A DNA stretch of 44,074 bases. Source: Spirochaetaceae bacterium. GTDB taxonomy: Bacteria; Spirochaetota; Spirochaetia; Treponematales; Treponemataceae. The translations under genes and the position numbers were made by a program. Below, one piece after another: positions 1 to 8,768 of the stretch. The stretch is taken from the NCBI GenBank assembly GCA_017936345.1, contig JAGBFT010000033.1, forward strand, positions 1 to 44,074, in the 5' to 3' direction. Under the pieces are notes generated by a model. It made no database searches. It saw only the letters and a list, made by a program, of their open reading frames with translations, and was not told the origin of the DNA. Numbering within the stretch: position 1 is the stretch's first letter; every line of letters starts with the position of its first letter.

Positions 1-423
1 GGCCACCGTTCCCACCTGGTGCAGGTCGTCAGCAGTGGGACTCTCCGTCTCCTCCCGCAGCATGACGATGCCAATGAGTCCGTCCCCAGCATAGGATTCC
101 TCGGCGACACGGGCATCGTCGCTGGCGGTAATCATCAGCGGCGTGAAGATGCCGGGAAAGATGGGGCGGCCGGAAACGGGAATGAGATGCAGTTTATTAG
201 ATAGGGTTTGTTCTACAGGAACAATGGTGGGTTCATTCTTATTACTTGGTTTTTCTCCAGTCTCTGGCTGTTTTTCAACTATAGTTCCCTGAGAATCCGC
301 TACACCATTCCGATCAGGTGGAGAGTCAAGCGTAGCCTCAGTCTCCTGAACTACTTCTTCTTGGGAATCAACAATAGAATCTATAATAATGGAATCGTCC
401 TGATAATCATCTTGCTTTGACAT
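1..423 (-). CDS. lon: Lon protease (endopeptidase La), N-terminal part; gene continues past the left edge
   Basis: The frame stays open for 141 codons from the ATG at 423 to the window edge, so only the amino end is present. Residues 77 onward (KLHLIPVSGRPIFPGIFTP) match the start of the LON substrate-binding domain of the ATP-dependent Ser protease Lon, in the form I associate with treponemes. The AAA+ and protease domains would lie outside the window. Start choice: GAGGTG at 429-434 sits 5 nt before the ATG. Residues 1-76 are an unusual acidic, low-complexity extension (about 18 Asp/Glu against 5 Lys/Arg), likely disordered. DNA for the LON part is about 64% G+C (positions 1-180), against about 40% for the extension (181-420). 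Family call is firm; the role of the extension is unknown. Confidence 0.88.
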   Translation of the reverse strand, partial: MSKQDDYQDDSIIIDSIVDSQEEVVQETEATLDSPPDRNGVADSQGTIVEKQPETGEKPSNKNEPTIVPVEQTLSNKLHLIPVSGRPIFPGIFTPLMITASDDARVAEESYAGDGLIGIVMLREETESPTADDLHQVGTVA

Positions 424-516
424 AGAAACACCTCATATTAAATATGCGAATATTTTCATTTAAAAGCAACTGTTTTTTTATAAGTATCCAAGGACCGGAA
501 AAAAAATCTATTGTCC

Positions 517-2097
517 CTAGTCCTGTCTTTCCATTTCTGCAGTGAGAAACAGTTCGTCCTGATACCAGTCAATTCTCAGTCCAAAGGTTTCATCCTTGTA
601 GTCTGGGGACTGCGCCTTAAACTGCCACACTTGACCGGTTTTTAAAAGCCCTATGTCCAGGCTGTCCAAGGGAATCCAACGACCATCATACAAAACAGAA
701 AAACTTGTACGCCCAGTGAGGGACTGACCTGTCTCCTTATCTTGAGAAGAACAATGGACAGTAATATCACGAGTGGCATAGGGAGTCAAATCGATATGGG
801 CCGAATTCGCCTCTTTTTCCATAAAAAAGGACTTCCACCACACATAAGGTCCCACCGCCACCTTCAACCTATAAGCTCCAGGTTTTAGATATAAATCCTT
901 TGCCCTATACAGTACCCCAGAATCTGTTTTTTCTGCCGCCTTAAAACCTCGGGCAGAGCCTGAAATTTCTGGAATCTTCAGTCCATCGTTTTCAAAGAAA
1001 AACACACGAACCGGCAGGTCTGCATCTACAGAGGCGGTGGCGGGCAGGGTTATAGAAACAGAAAGGGGGGCAAACAGGGGACTCAAAATGGTTTTATGAA
1101 AGACATTGCCCCGCCACAGGGCCACAAAAGCAAAAACCATAAGTGCAGCGCCACAGGCAATGAGGGCTCCATTTCGTATAGTATGCTTTTTGGCTTCAAT
1201 AGCTGGTGGAACAAATGCCTTGTCTCCCGCCAGAACCATCCGAGCTAAAATTGTTCGTAAAAAATGGTTGTCATATTCTTTGAGGTATCGTTTCAGCAGC
1301 TTGATGACAGGCTTCATAGACTGAAATCGACGTTCCGGACGAGGCTGAATCATCTTCCAAATCAAAAAACGTGGAATTGTTGAAATTGACTTGTCTATTT
1401 TTTTAGGAGCGATGTACCTACCCTTTTGAATCAGGGCCTTTGTCTCATCAATTGTCTTGCCTTTATAAGGTTTTGACCCTGTAAGCATTTCATACAACAT
1501 TACACCCATGGCATAAATATCAGCCCGTTTGTCTACAGAACCACTATCTTGAAATTGTTCCGGTGGCATATAGGATGGGGTTCCTACAGTAACTCCCGTC
1601 TCATCTACAGCTTCATCCAATTCCTTGTCACTGGTTGCAATGCCAAAGTCCGCCAGCTTTACCCCAGCCTTTTTTGAAATTAAAATATTTCCCGGCTTAA
1701 TATCCCGGTGCACAATTCCCTTGCTATGGGCATACTGCAATCCCATACACGCACTATAAAAAATCACCATGGCAATCTGCTCTGGCAAAACCACCTGTTT
1801 TTTTATCAATTTATCTAAAGACAATCCATCTACGTACTCCAAGGCGATATAGTGGTGGCTGCCCTCAATAAAGTAGTCGTGCATATGGACAATATTTTGG
1901 TTTTGTAAGTCCAGAAGAATACGGGCCTCCTGCTTGAATCTATCTCTTGCAGTGGAATTTCCCCGAATAGTTAGACGCTTTAGAATAATTTCTTTTTTCA
2001 GACCAGGATGTAAAACCTTGTATACAGTTCCCATTCCACCCTTGGCCACTACAGCGATAACCTTATATTTTCCTATTGTCTTGGGAAGTTCAGTCAT
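517..2097 (-). CDS. Membrane-anchored Ser/Thr protein kinase (PknB/Hanks type)
   Basis: 526 aa if started at the ATG at 2097, which has GGAGG (2103-2107) 5 nt upstream. An in-frame ATG at 2109 would swallow that ribosome site. Kinase signatures in order: glycine loop AKGGMGTVYKV (about residue 18), ATP-binding Lys40 in IILKRL, alpha-C Glu57, catalytic loop HRDIKPGN (130-137), DFG (150-152), activation segment ending PSYMPPEQ, then DIYAMGVMLYEML. A single hydrophobic segment near 313-330 separates the cytoplasmic kinase from a roughly 190-residue C-terminal domain, presumably periplasmic, with no recognised fold. It should phosphorylate Ser/Thr on cytoplasmic partners. The upstream genes encode an FHA protein and a PPP phosphatase, obvious reader and eraser candidates. 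All key catalytic residues are present, so it should be active. Confidence 0.93.
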   Translation of the reverse strand: MTELPKTIGKYKVIAVVAKGGMGTVYKVLHPGLKKEIILKRLTIRGNSTARDRFKQEARILLDLQNQNIVHMHDYFIEGSHHYIALEYVDGLSLDKLIKKQVVLPEQIAMVIFYSACMGLQYAHSKGIVHRDIKPGNILISKKAGVKLADFGIATSDKELDEAVDETGVTVGTPSYMPPEQFQDSGSVDKRADIYAMGVMLYEMLTGSKPYKGKTIDETKALIQKGRYIAPKKIDKSISTIPRFLIWKMIQPRPERRFQSMKPVIKLLKRYLKEYDNHFLRTILARMVLAGDKAFVPPAIEAKKHTIRNGALIACGAALMVFAFVALWRGNVFHKTILSPLFAPLSVSITLPATASVDADLPVRVFFFENDGLKIPEISGSARGFKAAEKTDSGVLYRAKDLYLKPGAYRLKVAVGPYVWWKSFFMEKEANSAHIDLTPYATRDITVHCSSQDKETGQSLTGRTSFSVLYDGRWIPLDSLDIGLLKTGQVWQFKAQSPDYKDETFGLRIDWYQDELFLTAEMERQD

Positions 2098-2139
2098 AAA
2101 TGCCTCCATATAAAGCCCACAATTTTTTGATTTTTGTCC

Positions 2140-3210
2140 TTACCTGTCAATTTGAATGATATCCCCACCAAAATCAAAGGGACGATGGACAGGTACAAGG
2201 GCCACCTGGTGGTTACGTGGATTGTGCAATTGTACAAAGCGTCCGCCCTGCCTCAGTTTATATTTTTCGCCAATGGATCGATGTCCACCAAAATACAGGG
2301 CAGAAAATGGATTATGTTCGTTTTTTTCTTCCTCCAAATCCCACCATTGGGGCAAAAGCTCTTGCAGCATTGATTCCACAGCCCCCTGCTCACTCTCACC
2401 ATTTTTTGTCCAGGTAAGACCATAAGCCACCTGTCCAGAACCTTCATCAGGAGCATTGATTACTTGAAGCCCGCTAAAATATGATGATGGTTCACTATGA
2501 CTTATAAGGCAGCGGGGAGCCCTAACCAAAAGGGGCAGCAGGGATTCAAAGTGGCTGTATAGATACAGAATATCATCACCGTAGTATTCCTCCATGAATA
2601 GACGACTCATTTCACCTTCTTTGGCAAATTTTCTAAAAGGACGATCCCCTCCCTCCCATTGATTCATAATATTTTCGTGATTTCCCTTCAAAAAGTGAAA
2701 ATTCTTTGGGAACAGCAACTTGCATTTCATTACCAGAGTCATAAGACTCAGCCCCTCAGCCATCTCTGCTTCAAGAGCTCCACCAGTTACACAGCCTCTT
2801 TGATAGTCATCCAGAGCAACAAGCCATCGCTCCCTATGCAATTCAGAATGAAGTCCATCTCCCATACAAACAAGATTTAGCCTTCCTGTTTCCAGCAGGT
2901 CAATTACAGGTATATTTTCTAAGATTCTATTTTCCGGAAAAACATAATCATTAAATTGCGGAGTAAAACAAAGTATTTTTTTTAAAAATTCTCCCCTACA
3001 ATGCAAGTCTGGAATAATCATTGTAGGACACCTCCCCTGATTCCCCACCAAGTCTACTAATCCGCCGGGTTTATTTCCAGCACTGAGGGGTCTGTAGGGG
3101 GAAGACTCCCTTTCCAGCAAATCAATCACTTGATGCAACAAATCGGAAAAAACTCCGCGAGACAATAACTCATTAAGGGGATGGGCTAGGAGAACAGCTT
3201 TATCTGTCAT
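2140..3210 (-). CDS. Calcineurin-like / PPP-family metallophosphatase
   Basis: 356 aa. The metal-binding signature of the PPP superfamily is present: D68-x-H70 (PDLH), GD118 (GDGLHSE, in place of the usual GDxVDRG), GNHE at 176-179, then His238 (ISHSE) and a GGHR with His310. Such enzymes use a dinuclear metal centre to remove phosphate from Ser/Thr or from small phosphoesters. The loss of the DRG element of motif 2 makes it a divergent member, so a nucleotide phosphatase is possible. It lies 18 nt after the FHA gene and 42 nt before the kinase gene on the same strand, so I infer it reverses kinase signalling. No Shine-Dalgarno is visible before the chosen ATG, so the exact start is less sure. 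Confidence 0.8.
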   Translation of the reverse strand: MTDKAVLLAHPLNELLSRGVFSDLLHQVIDLLERESSPYRPLSAGNKPGGLVDLVGNQGRCPTMIIPDLHCRGEFLKKILCFTPQFNDYVFPENRILENIPVIDLLETGRLNLVCMGDGLHSELHRERWLVALDDYQRGCVTGGALEAEMAEGLSLMTLVMKCKLLFPKNFHFLKGNHENIMNQWEGGDRPFRKFAKEGEMSRLFMEEYYGDDILYLYSHFESLLPLLVRAPRCLISHSEPSSYFSGLQVINAPDEGSGQVAYGLTWTKNGESEQGAVESMLQELLPQWWDLEEEKNEHNPFSALYFGGHRSIGEKYKLRQGGRFVQLHNPRNHQVALVPVHRPFDFGGDIIQIDR

Positions 3211-3228
3211 GGCAATATTTGAGTGTTT

Positions 3229-3591
3229 TTATGAAATGACGAGGTTGTCATTTCCAATGGTAATTTTGTCTCCAGGATTAAGTCGAACATATTTTTCTGG
3301 TGGAATACGTTGGCCGTTCAAAAAGGTTCCATTGGTGCTTTTTTCATCTTTAATAAAATATGCATCCTTTATCTTCTGAATAACAGCATGGTGACGACTG
3401 GTAAGTTTATTATTAACCACAATATTATTCTCTGGAGCCCTGCCAATGGTAATTTTTGCTACCAGCTGGATTCTACTATCCTTAAAAATAATTTGAGACA
3501 CAATGTTCATGTCATTCAATCGTTCCAGGCGCTGACCAATCTTACTGCTAGTTACAATAGTTTCATCTCTCATATCTTCACTATCGGCCAT
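3229..3591 (-). CDS. FHA-domain phosphothreonine-binding protein
   Basis: 120 aa, almost entirely one forkhead-associated domain (about residues 30-120). The FHA hallmarks are GRAPENNI, the SRHHA motif and STNGTFLNG, which form the phosphothreonine pocket. The short N-terminal tail has DETIVTSS (Thr11 and Thr14). By analogy with GarA-type proteins, where a kinase phosphorylates a tail Thr that then docks on its own FHA domain, this tail could be a switch; that is inference. The gene is 14 nt after the MATE gene and 18 nt before the phosphatase gene. No clear Shine-Dalgarno is seen, consistent with coupling to upstream translation. Cytoplasmic, no signal peptide. Confidence 0.92.
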   Translation of the reverse strand: MADSEDMRDETIVTSSKIGQRLERLNDMNIVSQIIFKDSRIQLVAKITIGRAPENNIVVNNKLTSRHHAVIQKIKDAYFIKDEKSTNGTFLNGQRIPPEKYVRLNPGDKITIGNDNLVIS

Positions 3592-3605
3592 TCATTGACG
3601 AGGAA

Positions 3606-4976
3606 TTAGTTTTTGCTATTTTCCCTGGCATATTTTCTAAATACCACCATCAAGCAAAGGGCATGACTCAGCAGGGTAATAGTCCATGTCACCGGATAGG
3701 AATAAAACAACACTTCAAATGTATGGAATTGGGGTATCTGAAAAATAGTTGCAATCCACAAAAGTCTAATTCCACAAACACCTGCAATACTTACTATCAT
3801 GGGCAGCAGGGAATGTCCCAATCCCCTCACAGTGTTGGCGGTAGTCTCCATCATGCCACAAAGGAAATACAAGAGACATATTATGGAAATGCGACTGGAA
3901 CCAGCTGCGATTACGGCAGGATTATTTGAATACAACCCCAGGAAAAACTCCCTGAACAAAAATACAGTGCCTCCCAACAACAATCCAGCAACCAATACCG
4001 CCAGCTCAGACACAGCAACAGCCTTTTTTACCCTGTCAAGTCGTCCTGCTCCCAAATTTTGAGATGAAAAGGTTAGGGCTCCTTGGGCAAATCCATTCAT
4101 ACTAGTGTAGATAAATCCTTCAATGTTGCCTGCCGCCGAGCTTCCTGCCACCACCTGTGCGCCAAAGCTGTTTATGGAGGACTGAATCACTACGTTGGAA
4201 AGGGAAAACACCATTCCCTGAAATCCCGCAGGAACTCCAATTTTTATTACCTGAATCAATATTCCCCGTTCAATTCGCAGGCGACGCAAATTCAGGTGAA
4301 AGGCTCCATCTTCTTTCATCAGGGCTCTAATTACTAATGTGGCAGAAATACACTGGGAAATAATTGTAGCCAAGGCAACTCCAGCCACATCCATTTTGAA
4401 AAAGATAACGAAAATCAAATTCAAAATGACATTTATCACTCCGGCAAAGAGCAGGTAATACATGGGGCGGCGGGTATCCCCCTTTGCACGCAAAATTGCA
4501 CTACCAAAGTTATACACCATAGAAGCAGTGATTCCACCAAAATAAACCTTAAGATACAAACTGGCCAAATCAAATACTTCCGGAGGAACCTGCATAAACT
4601 GAAGGATAAAGCGAGTTCCCACAATTCCCACCACAGTAAGGATAATTCCACTGTACAAGCTAACCAAAACAGCAGTGTGAACAGACTGCTCCACCTCATT
4701 GTCACGTCCTGCTCCAAAAAAATGAGCGGTAACAACATTAGTTCCTACAGAAAGACCCACAAAAAGGTTTACCATAAGATTAATCAAGGCTCCTGTAGCC
4801 CCAACTGCCGCCAAAGAGTTTTCTCCTGCAAAACGTCCCACCACAATAACATCCGCTGCATTAAATAAAAGCTGTAAAGCACTTGAAAAAATCAATGGAA
4901 TAGAAAAACTCAACAACTTGGGTAAAATTGCACCATTAGTCATGTCTATTTGATGGGTTTTTGCCACTGCACTCAT
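3606..4976 (-). CDS. MATE family multidrug/Na+ (or H+) antiporter
   Basis: 456 aa integral membrane protein with the 12-helix pattern of MATE exporters. Near the N-terminus LLSFSIPLIFSSALQLLFNAADVIVVGRFAG is the typical first-helix sequence, and a second copy of the repeat begins near ILIQVIKIGVPAGFQ. MATE proteins export cationic drugs or metabolites in exchange for ions; the substrate cannot be read from sequence. It is the first gene of the minus-strand unit leading into FHA, phosphatase and kinase. The ATG has no Shine-Dalgarno, but an extended -10 box lies just before it, so the message may be leaderless. An in-frame ATG at 4943 is a weaker alternative start. Confidence 0.93.
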   Translation of the reverse strand: MSAVAKTHQIDMTNGAILPKLLSFSIPLIFSSALQLLFNAADVIVVGRFAGENSLAAVGATGALINLMVNLFVGLSVGTNVVTAHFFGAGRDNEVEQSVHTAVLVSLYSGIILTVVGIVGTRFILQFMQVPPEVFDLASLYLKVYFGGITASMVYNFGSAILRAKGDTRRPMYYLLFAGVINVILNLIFVIFFKMDVAGVALATIISQCISATLVIRALMKEDGAFHLNLRRLRIERGILIQVIKIGVPAGFQGMVFSLSNVVIQSSINSFGAQVVAGSSAAGNIEGFIYTSMNGFAQGALTFSSQNLGAGRLDRVKKAVAVSELAVLVAGLLLGGTVFLFREFFLGLYSNNPAVIAAGSSRISIICLLYFLCGMMETTANTVRGLGHSLLPMIVSIAGVCGIRLLWIATIFQIPQFHTFEVLFYSYPVTWTITLLSHALCLMVVFRKYARENSKN

Positions 4977-4982
4977 AAGCTA

Positions 4983-5011
4983 GTAATATCACTAAAATCA
5001 AATACAATCAA
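4983..5011 (-). promoter_or_regulatory. Sigma-70 promoter of the MATE gene, possibly leaderless
   Basis: On the minus strand TTGATT (5006-5011), a 17-nt spacer, then TGA-TATTAC (-10 at 4983-4988, with the TG of an extended -10). Six nucleotides separate the -10 from the ATG at 4976, so the expected start of transcription falls on or next to the start codon. Confidence 0.5.
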
Positions 5012-5055
5012 CAGAAAATTATCAACGAAAAAACAAAAAAAACTCTTGTTTGGTG

Positions 5056-5085
5056 TTGACAAAAAATGCTATTACATGATATAGT
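5056..5085 (+). promoter_or_regulatory. Sigma-70 promoter of the tRNA-Leu/tRNA-Gly unit
   Basis: A perfect -35 TTGACA (5056-5061), 18-nt spacer and TATAGT (5080-5085) preceded by TGA (extended -10). It lies about 40 nt before the tRNA-Leu gene. TATAGT is also used before tRNA-Met and two protein genes in this window. Confidence 0.8.
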
Positions 5086-5124
5086 CTGTCACATCGAGAG
5101 GTTAAACACCGATACCCGATATGG

Positions 5125-5205
5125 GCGAGAGTGGTGAAATTGGCAGACACGCCAGACTTAGGATCTGGTGCCCTAGGCGTAAGGGTTCAAGTCCCTTCTC
5201 TCGCA
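5125..5205 (+). tRNA. tRNA-Leu (anticodon UAG)
   Basis: 81 nt with a 7-bp acceptor stem (GCGAGAG with CTCTCGC) and discriminator A. The anticodon arm is CCAGA-CTTAGGA-TCTGG, giving anticodon TAG at 5159-5161. It has the long variable arm expected of class II tRNA-Leu, and the T arm GGGTTCAAGTCCC. The CCA end is not encoded (TAC follows), so it must be added after transcription. Confidence 0.96.
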
Positions 5206-5257
5206 TACCTTTATGGGAAGCGAATCAGGGATACAGTGCTTTAGCCCAACAAAATTT

Positions 5258-5329
5258 GCGGGAATAGCTCAGTGGTAGAGCGCGACCTTGCCAAGGTCGA
5301 TGTCGCGGGTCCGACTCCCGTTTCCCGCT
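5258..5329 (+). tRNA. tRNA-Gly (anticodon GCC)
   Basis: 72 nt. Acceptor stem GCGGGAA/TTCCCGC, D arm with AGCTCAGTGGTAGAGC, anticodon arm CGACC-TTGCCAA-GGTCG with anticodon GCC at 5290-5292, T arm CGGGTCCGACTCCCG, discriminator T. No encoded CCA. It is cotranscribed with the tRNA-Leu gene 52 nt upstream and followed at once by a terminator. Confidence 0.96.
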
Positions 5330-5331
5330 CT

Positions 5332-5369
5332 AAGGCGATTCGGAGTAATCTGAATCGCCTTTTTTTTTT
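5332..5369 (+). terminator. Rho-independent terminator of the tRNA unit
   Basis: Perfect 10-bp stem AAGGCGATTC / GAATCGCCTT around a 10-nt loop, followed by a run of 10 T. Confidence 0.93.
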
Positions 5370-5453
5370 AGATTCTTGCAGGTAAAATCTGTATGAACAT
5401 AGGCAGCCAAGGACAATCTTGTATCTGCCAAAATTTTTTATGAGGAATCAGCC

Positions 5454-6803
5454 ATGAAAGTAACCAATGAAATTACTAAACTGGAAAATTCAGCAGTTAA
5501 ATTGACCGTAACCATTGGAAAAAAAGATGTAGCCACTGAATACAATGCTTCAGTTGCAAAGTATGCAAAGAACCTTCAAATCCCTGGCTTCCGCAAGGGT
5601 AAGGTACCTGTTTCAGTTTTGGAGAGAAAATATGGAGATGCTCTTAAGGCTGATGCCGCTGCTGAATTGATTGAAAAAGCGTTGGGAGAGGTTTTTGAGA
5701 CTATTGACGAAAAACCCCTGCCATACACCCAGCCTTCAATGGAAGAGGTGCCTGTCCTGGATGTAACAAAGGATTTGACATTCTCCGTTACCTACGACAT
5801 ATTCCCCACCGTCAAGATTGAAAGCCTTGATGGAATTACCATCAAAGAGCCTGTGGTAGAGGTTGGCGAGGCAGAGCTAAAGCAAGAATTGGAACAGATT
5901 CGTGAGCGTAATGCCATGGTAGTAGACAAAAAGGATGATGAGGCTGCCGTTAAGGATGACATTGCCACGGTAAACTACTGTGAATTAGCAGATGATGGAA
6001 CAGAAATAGAAGGAAGCCAGAGACAAGACTTTGTATTTACCATTGGCAGTGGTCAGAATATCTTTAAGTTTGATGATGACATCATCGGAATGAAAAAGAA
6101 CGAGACAAAGGAAATTACCAAAACCTACGACAAGGACTTTGAGGATAAGGACTTGGCCGGAACTACCAAAAAAATCAAGGTTAGTCTTACAGCCCTCAAG
6201 GTGCGTAATCTACCTGACCTGGATGATGAGTTGGCTCAGGATGTTAACGAAAAATACAATACCCTTGAAGACATGAAGGCAGATATTTTGAAAAACATGG
6301 AAGCCATCAGGGATAGACGTGTTACTGAAATCAAGTCAAATGAGTTGTTGGAAAAGTTGGTGGAAAAATATAACTTTGACTTGCCAAATTCCATGATTCA
6401 GGCAGAATTGGAGCATCGTTGGAGAATGATGGCCCAGCAGTTTGGTACTACAACTGAACAGCTGGACAAGTTGGTTGCATCGTCTGGACAGAGTAAGGAA
6501 ACCATGCTGACAGAATGGACAGGTGATGCAGAAAAGATGCTGAAGGCTCGCATCGTAGTGGAATCCCTGCTAAAAGACAGAAACATCACAGTAACTCCAG
6601 AAGAAATTGAACAGGAAATGGAAAGTATTGCGGAAAAATCAGGAGTTTCTGTAGAAGAAGTGAAAAAACACTATGCGGATCCCCGTTCAAAAGAGTATCT
6701 TATAGACGATACCAAGGAACAAAAATTGTACAAAGAGTTGTTTGCACAGGTGAAGGTCACCAAGGGTGACAAGATGGTCTTTGCAGACTTGTTCAAAAGA
6801 TAA
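5454..6803 (+). CDS. tig: Trigger factor, ribosome-associated chaperone and peptidyl-prolyl isomerase
   Basis: 449 aa, the usual family length. The N-terminal ribosome-binding domain carries the signature IPGFRKGKVPVSVLERKYG (about residues 43-61), close to the canonical GFRxGxxP loop that contacts ribosomal protein L23. An FKBP-like domain follows (about 160-240) and then the helical C-terminal cradle. It holds nascent chains and catalyses proline isomerisation. The ATG has GAGGAA 8 nt upstream. The gene leads tig-clpP-clpX, 22 nt ahead of clpP, an order common in bacteria that couples folding of new chains to degradation of failures. I could not identify a convincing promoter between the tRNA terminator and this gene. 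Confidence 0.96.
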   Translation: MKVTNEITKLENSAVKLTVTIGKKDVATEYNASVAKYAKNLQIPGFRKGKVPVSVLERKYGDALKADAAAELIEKALGEVFETIDEKPLPYTQPSMEEVPVLDVTKDLTFSVTYDIFPTVKIESLDGITIKEPVVEVGEAELKQELEQIRERNAMVVDKKDDEAAVKDDIATVNYCELADDGTEIEGSQRQDFVFTIGSGQNIFKFDDDIIGMKKNETKEITKTYDKDFEDKDLAGTTKKIKVSLTALKVRNLPDLDDELAQDVNEKYNTLEDMKADILKNMEAIRDRRVTEIKSNELLEKLVEKYNFDLPNSMIQAELEHRWRMMAQQFGTTTEQLDKLVASSGQSKETMLTEWTGDAEKMLKARIVVESLLKDRNITVTPEEIEQEMESIAEKSGVSVEEVKKHYADPRSKEYLIDDTKEQKLYKELFAQVKVTKGDKMVFADLFKR

Positions 6804-6825
6804 GTTGCCTTGGTATTAAGGATTA

Positions 6826-7443
6826 ATGATGAATGAAAGAATGAATACCATGGTGCCCATTGTTGTTGAACAAAGTGGTGGGCATGAGCGTTCCTACGAT
6901 ATTTACTCACGTCTTTTAAAGGACAGAATCATCTTTATTGATGGTGAAATCAGTGATATGAGTGCTGACCTGGTAGTGGCCCAAATCCTTTTCTTGGATT
7001 CCCAGAACTCAGAAAAGGATATAAGTCTCTATATTAATTCTCCCGGTGGTGCTGTTACTGCCGGTTTGGCGATTTATGACACTATCCAGTCAATCAAGTG
7101 CGATACCCAGACCATCTGTCTTGGACAGGCTGCTAGTATGGCTGCCATCCTTTTGGCAAGTGGAACACCCGGAAAGCGATTTGCCCTTCCCTCCTCCAGA
7201 GTGATGATTCATCAGCCTTGGGGCGGAGTCCAGGGACAGTCTTCCGATATTTCCATTCAGGCAAGGGAAATCATTCGATTGAAGCGACTCACTATAGATT
7301 ACTTTGCATCTCATACTGGTAAAACTGCTGATGTGGTAGAAGCTGATATGGAACGCGACTATTATATGTCAGCTCAAGATGCCTTGGACTATGGAATTGT
7401 AGACCAAATTCTCCCACGGAGGGAACATGGCACGAAAAAATAA
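6826..7443 (+). CDS. clpP: ATP-dependent Clp protease proteolytic subunit
   Basis: 205 aa, standard length. The catalytic triad is visible and correctly spaced: Ser104 in GQAASMA, His129 in VMIHQP, Asp178 in MERDYYMS. The oxyanion-hole segment [11 protein letters not shown] is present. ClpP forms a tetradecameric barrel that degrades substrates fed in by ClpX, encoded next. Several Met codons crowd the N-terminus (residues 1, 2, 6, 9), so the exact start is uncertain. The last 17 nt overlap the clpX start, which suggests translational coupling and fixed stoichiometry. Confidence 0.97.
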   Translation: MMNERMNTMVPIVVEQSGGHERSYDIYSRLLKDRIIFIDGEISDMSADLVVAQILFLDSQNSEKDISLYINSPGGAVTAGLAIYDTIQSIKCDTQTICLGQAASMAAILLASGTPGKRFALPSSRVMIHQPWGGVQGQSSDISIQAREIIRLKRLTIDYFASHTGKTADVVEADMERDYYMSAQDALDYGIVDQILPRREHGTKK

Positions 7444-8671
7444 CGGACACTTCTGTTCCTTTTGTGGCAAGCCCGCTGAGCATAACCGACGTATGGTAGC
7501 AGGACCCAGTGATGTCTTTATCTGCAACCAGTGTGTTGCGGTTTGCCAGAGCATTCTAGAAGATGAAGAATTGGACTTGGAGCCCATAGAGCTTGCCGAT
7601 GTTCCCACTCCAAAGGAGTTCAAGGACTATCTTGACCAGTATGTTATTGGTCAAGACTATGCAAAAAAGGCCTTGGCAGTGGCAGTTTATAACCACTACA
7701 AGAGGATGGCAATGCCTAAGGTAACTGACACAGACGTACAATTGGAAAAATCAAACATCTTGTTGATTGGTCCAACTGGTTCTGGAAAAACATTGTTGGC
7801 AAAGACCCTTGCACAAAGACTAAAGGTTCCCTTTGCCATTGCAGATGCAACTACCCTGACAGAGGCTGGTTATGTTGGTGAGGATGTAGAAAATGTTCTG
7901 CTAAAGCTCATCAATGCGGCAGACGGCAACATTGCGGCTGCCCAGCGTGGAATTATATTTATTGATGAAATTGACAAGATTGCCCGAAAGTCCGAAAACA
8001 CTTCCATCACTCGAGATGTTTCCGGAGAAGGTGTGCAGCAGGCTCTCCTGAAGATTATCGAAGGAACCAAGGCCAGTGTTCCTCCCCAGGGTGGTCGAAA
8101 GCATCCCAATCAAGAGATGCTTGAAATTGATACCACAAACATTTTGTTTATCTGTGGTGGAGCCTTTGTCGGTTTGGACAGTATCATTGAAACCCGTGTT
8201 GCAGACAGAACCATGGGATTTGGAAGCAATACGAAGGATATGGATGAAAATGCAAAGGCTGAGCTTTTAAATCAGGTTATTCCCGATGACTTGGTAAAGT
8301 TCGGTTTGATTCCGGAAATTATTGGCCGTATGCCAATTTCCGTGGCCCTCAAAGAACTGACCAAGGATGACTTGAAGATGATTCTTACAGAGCCCAAAAA
8401 TGCCATTACAAAGCAGTATCAAGTATCCTTTGCGGTAGACGATGTGGAGCTGGTATTCAGTGATGGAGCCATTGATGCTATTGCAGAAACAGCAATCCGT
8501 CACAAAACTGGTGCCCGTGGTTTGCGAGCCATTGTAGAAAAGATGCTCCTTGATGTTATGTTCGAGATTCCATCTATCAGAGGAAGGCGAAAGCTCACCA
8601 TTACAAAGGAAATGGTGGAAAGCAACAAGGTTGCCGCTTCATTATTGATAGAAAACCAGAAAACTGCATGA
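7427..8671 (+). CDS. clpX: ATP-dependent Clp protease ATP-binding subunit ClpX
   Basis: 414 aa. The N-terminal four-cysteine zinc-binding domain (CSFCGK ... CNQC, residues about 9-36) is intact, followed by the AAA+ module: Walker A GPTGSGKT, Walker [11 protein letters not shown], and sensor-2 GARGLR near the end. ClpX unfolds tagged proteins and threads them into ClpP. The start lies inside the 3' end of clpP, with GGAGG 7 nt upstream. A bidirectional terminator follows the stop. Confidence 0.97.
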   Translation: MARKNNGHFCSFCGKPAEHNRRMVAGPSDVFICNQCVAVCQSILEDEELDLEPIELADVPTPKEFKDYLDQYVIGQDYAKKALAVAVYNHYKRMAMPKVTDTDVQLEKSNILLIGPTGSGKTLLAKTLAQRLKVPFAIADATTLTEAGYVGEDVENVLLKLINAADGNIAAAQRGIIFIDEIDKIARKSENTSITRDVSGEGVQQALLKIIEGTKASVPPQGGRKHPNQEMLEIDTTNILFICGGAFVGLDSIIETRVADRTMGFGSNTKDMDENAKAELLNQVIPDDLVKFGLIPEIIGRMPISVALKELTKDDLKMILTEPKNAITKQYQVSFAVDDVELVFSDGAIDAIAETAIRHKTGARGLRAIVEKMLLDVMFEIPSIRGRRKLTITKEMVESNKVAASLLIENQKTA

Positions 8672-8687
8672 CTTTAAAACTAGATAT

Positions 8688-8747
8688 AAAAAGCCATGGG
8701 GACAGAGAATCTTGCAAAAGAGATTTCATGTCTCCATGGCTTTTTTT
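8688..8747. terminator. Bidirectional rho-independent terminator between clpX and the glycosyltransferase gene
   Basis: A 14-bp stem (8691-8704 with 8729-8742, one G-T pair) carries A-rich sequence on its left and seven T after the right arm. It can therefore end clpX transcripts rightward and the converging glycosyltransferase transcript leftward. Confidence 0.88.
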
Positions 8748-8768
8748 GGCAAAATCAAGCTGCCTAAA

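Noticed and set aside
424..516. Terminator between the kinase gene and lon
   Set aside because: The short CCGG-containing sequence near 490-500 does not form a stable stem with a T run.
5371..5453. Promoter for tig
   Set aside because: TTGCAG and TATGAA are present but only about 10 nt apart; no valid pair found.
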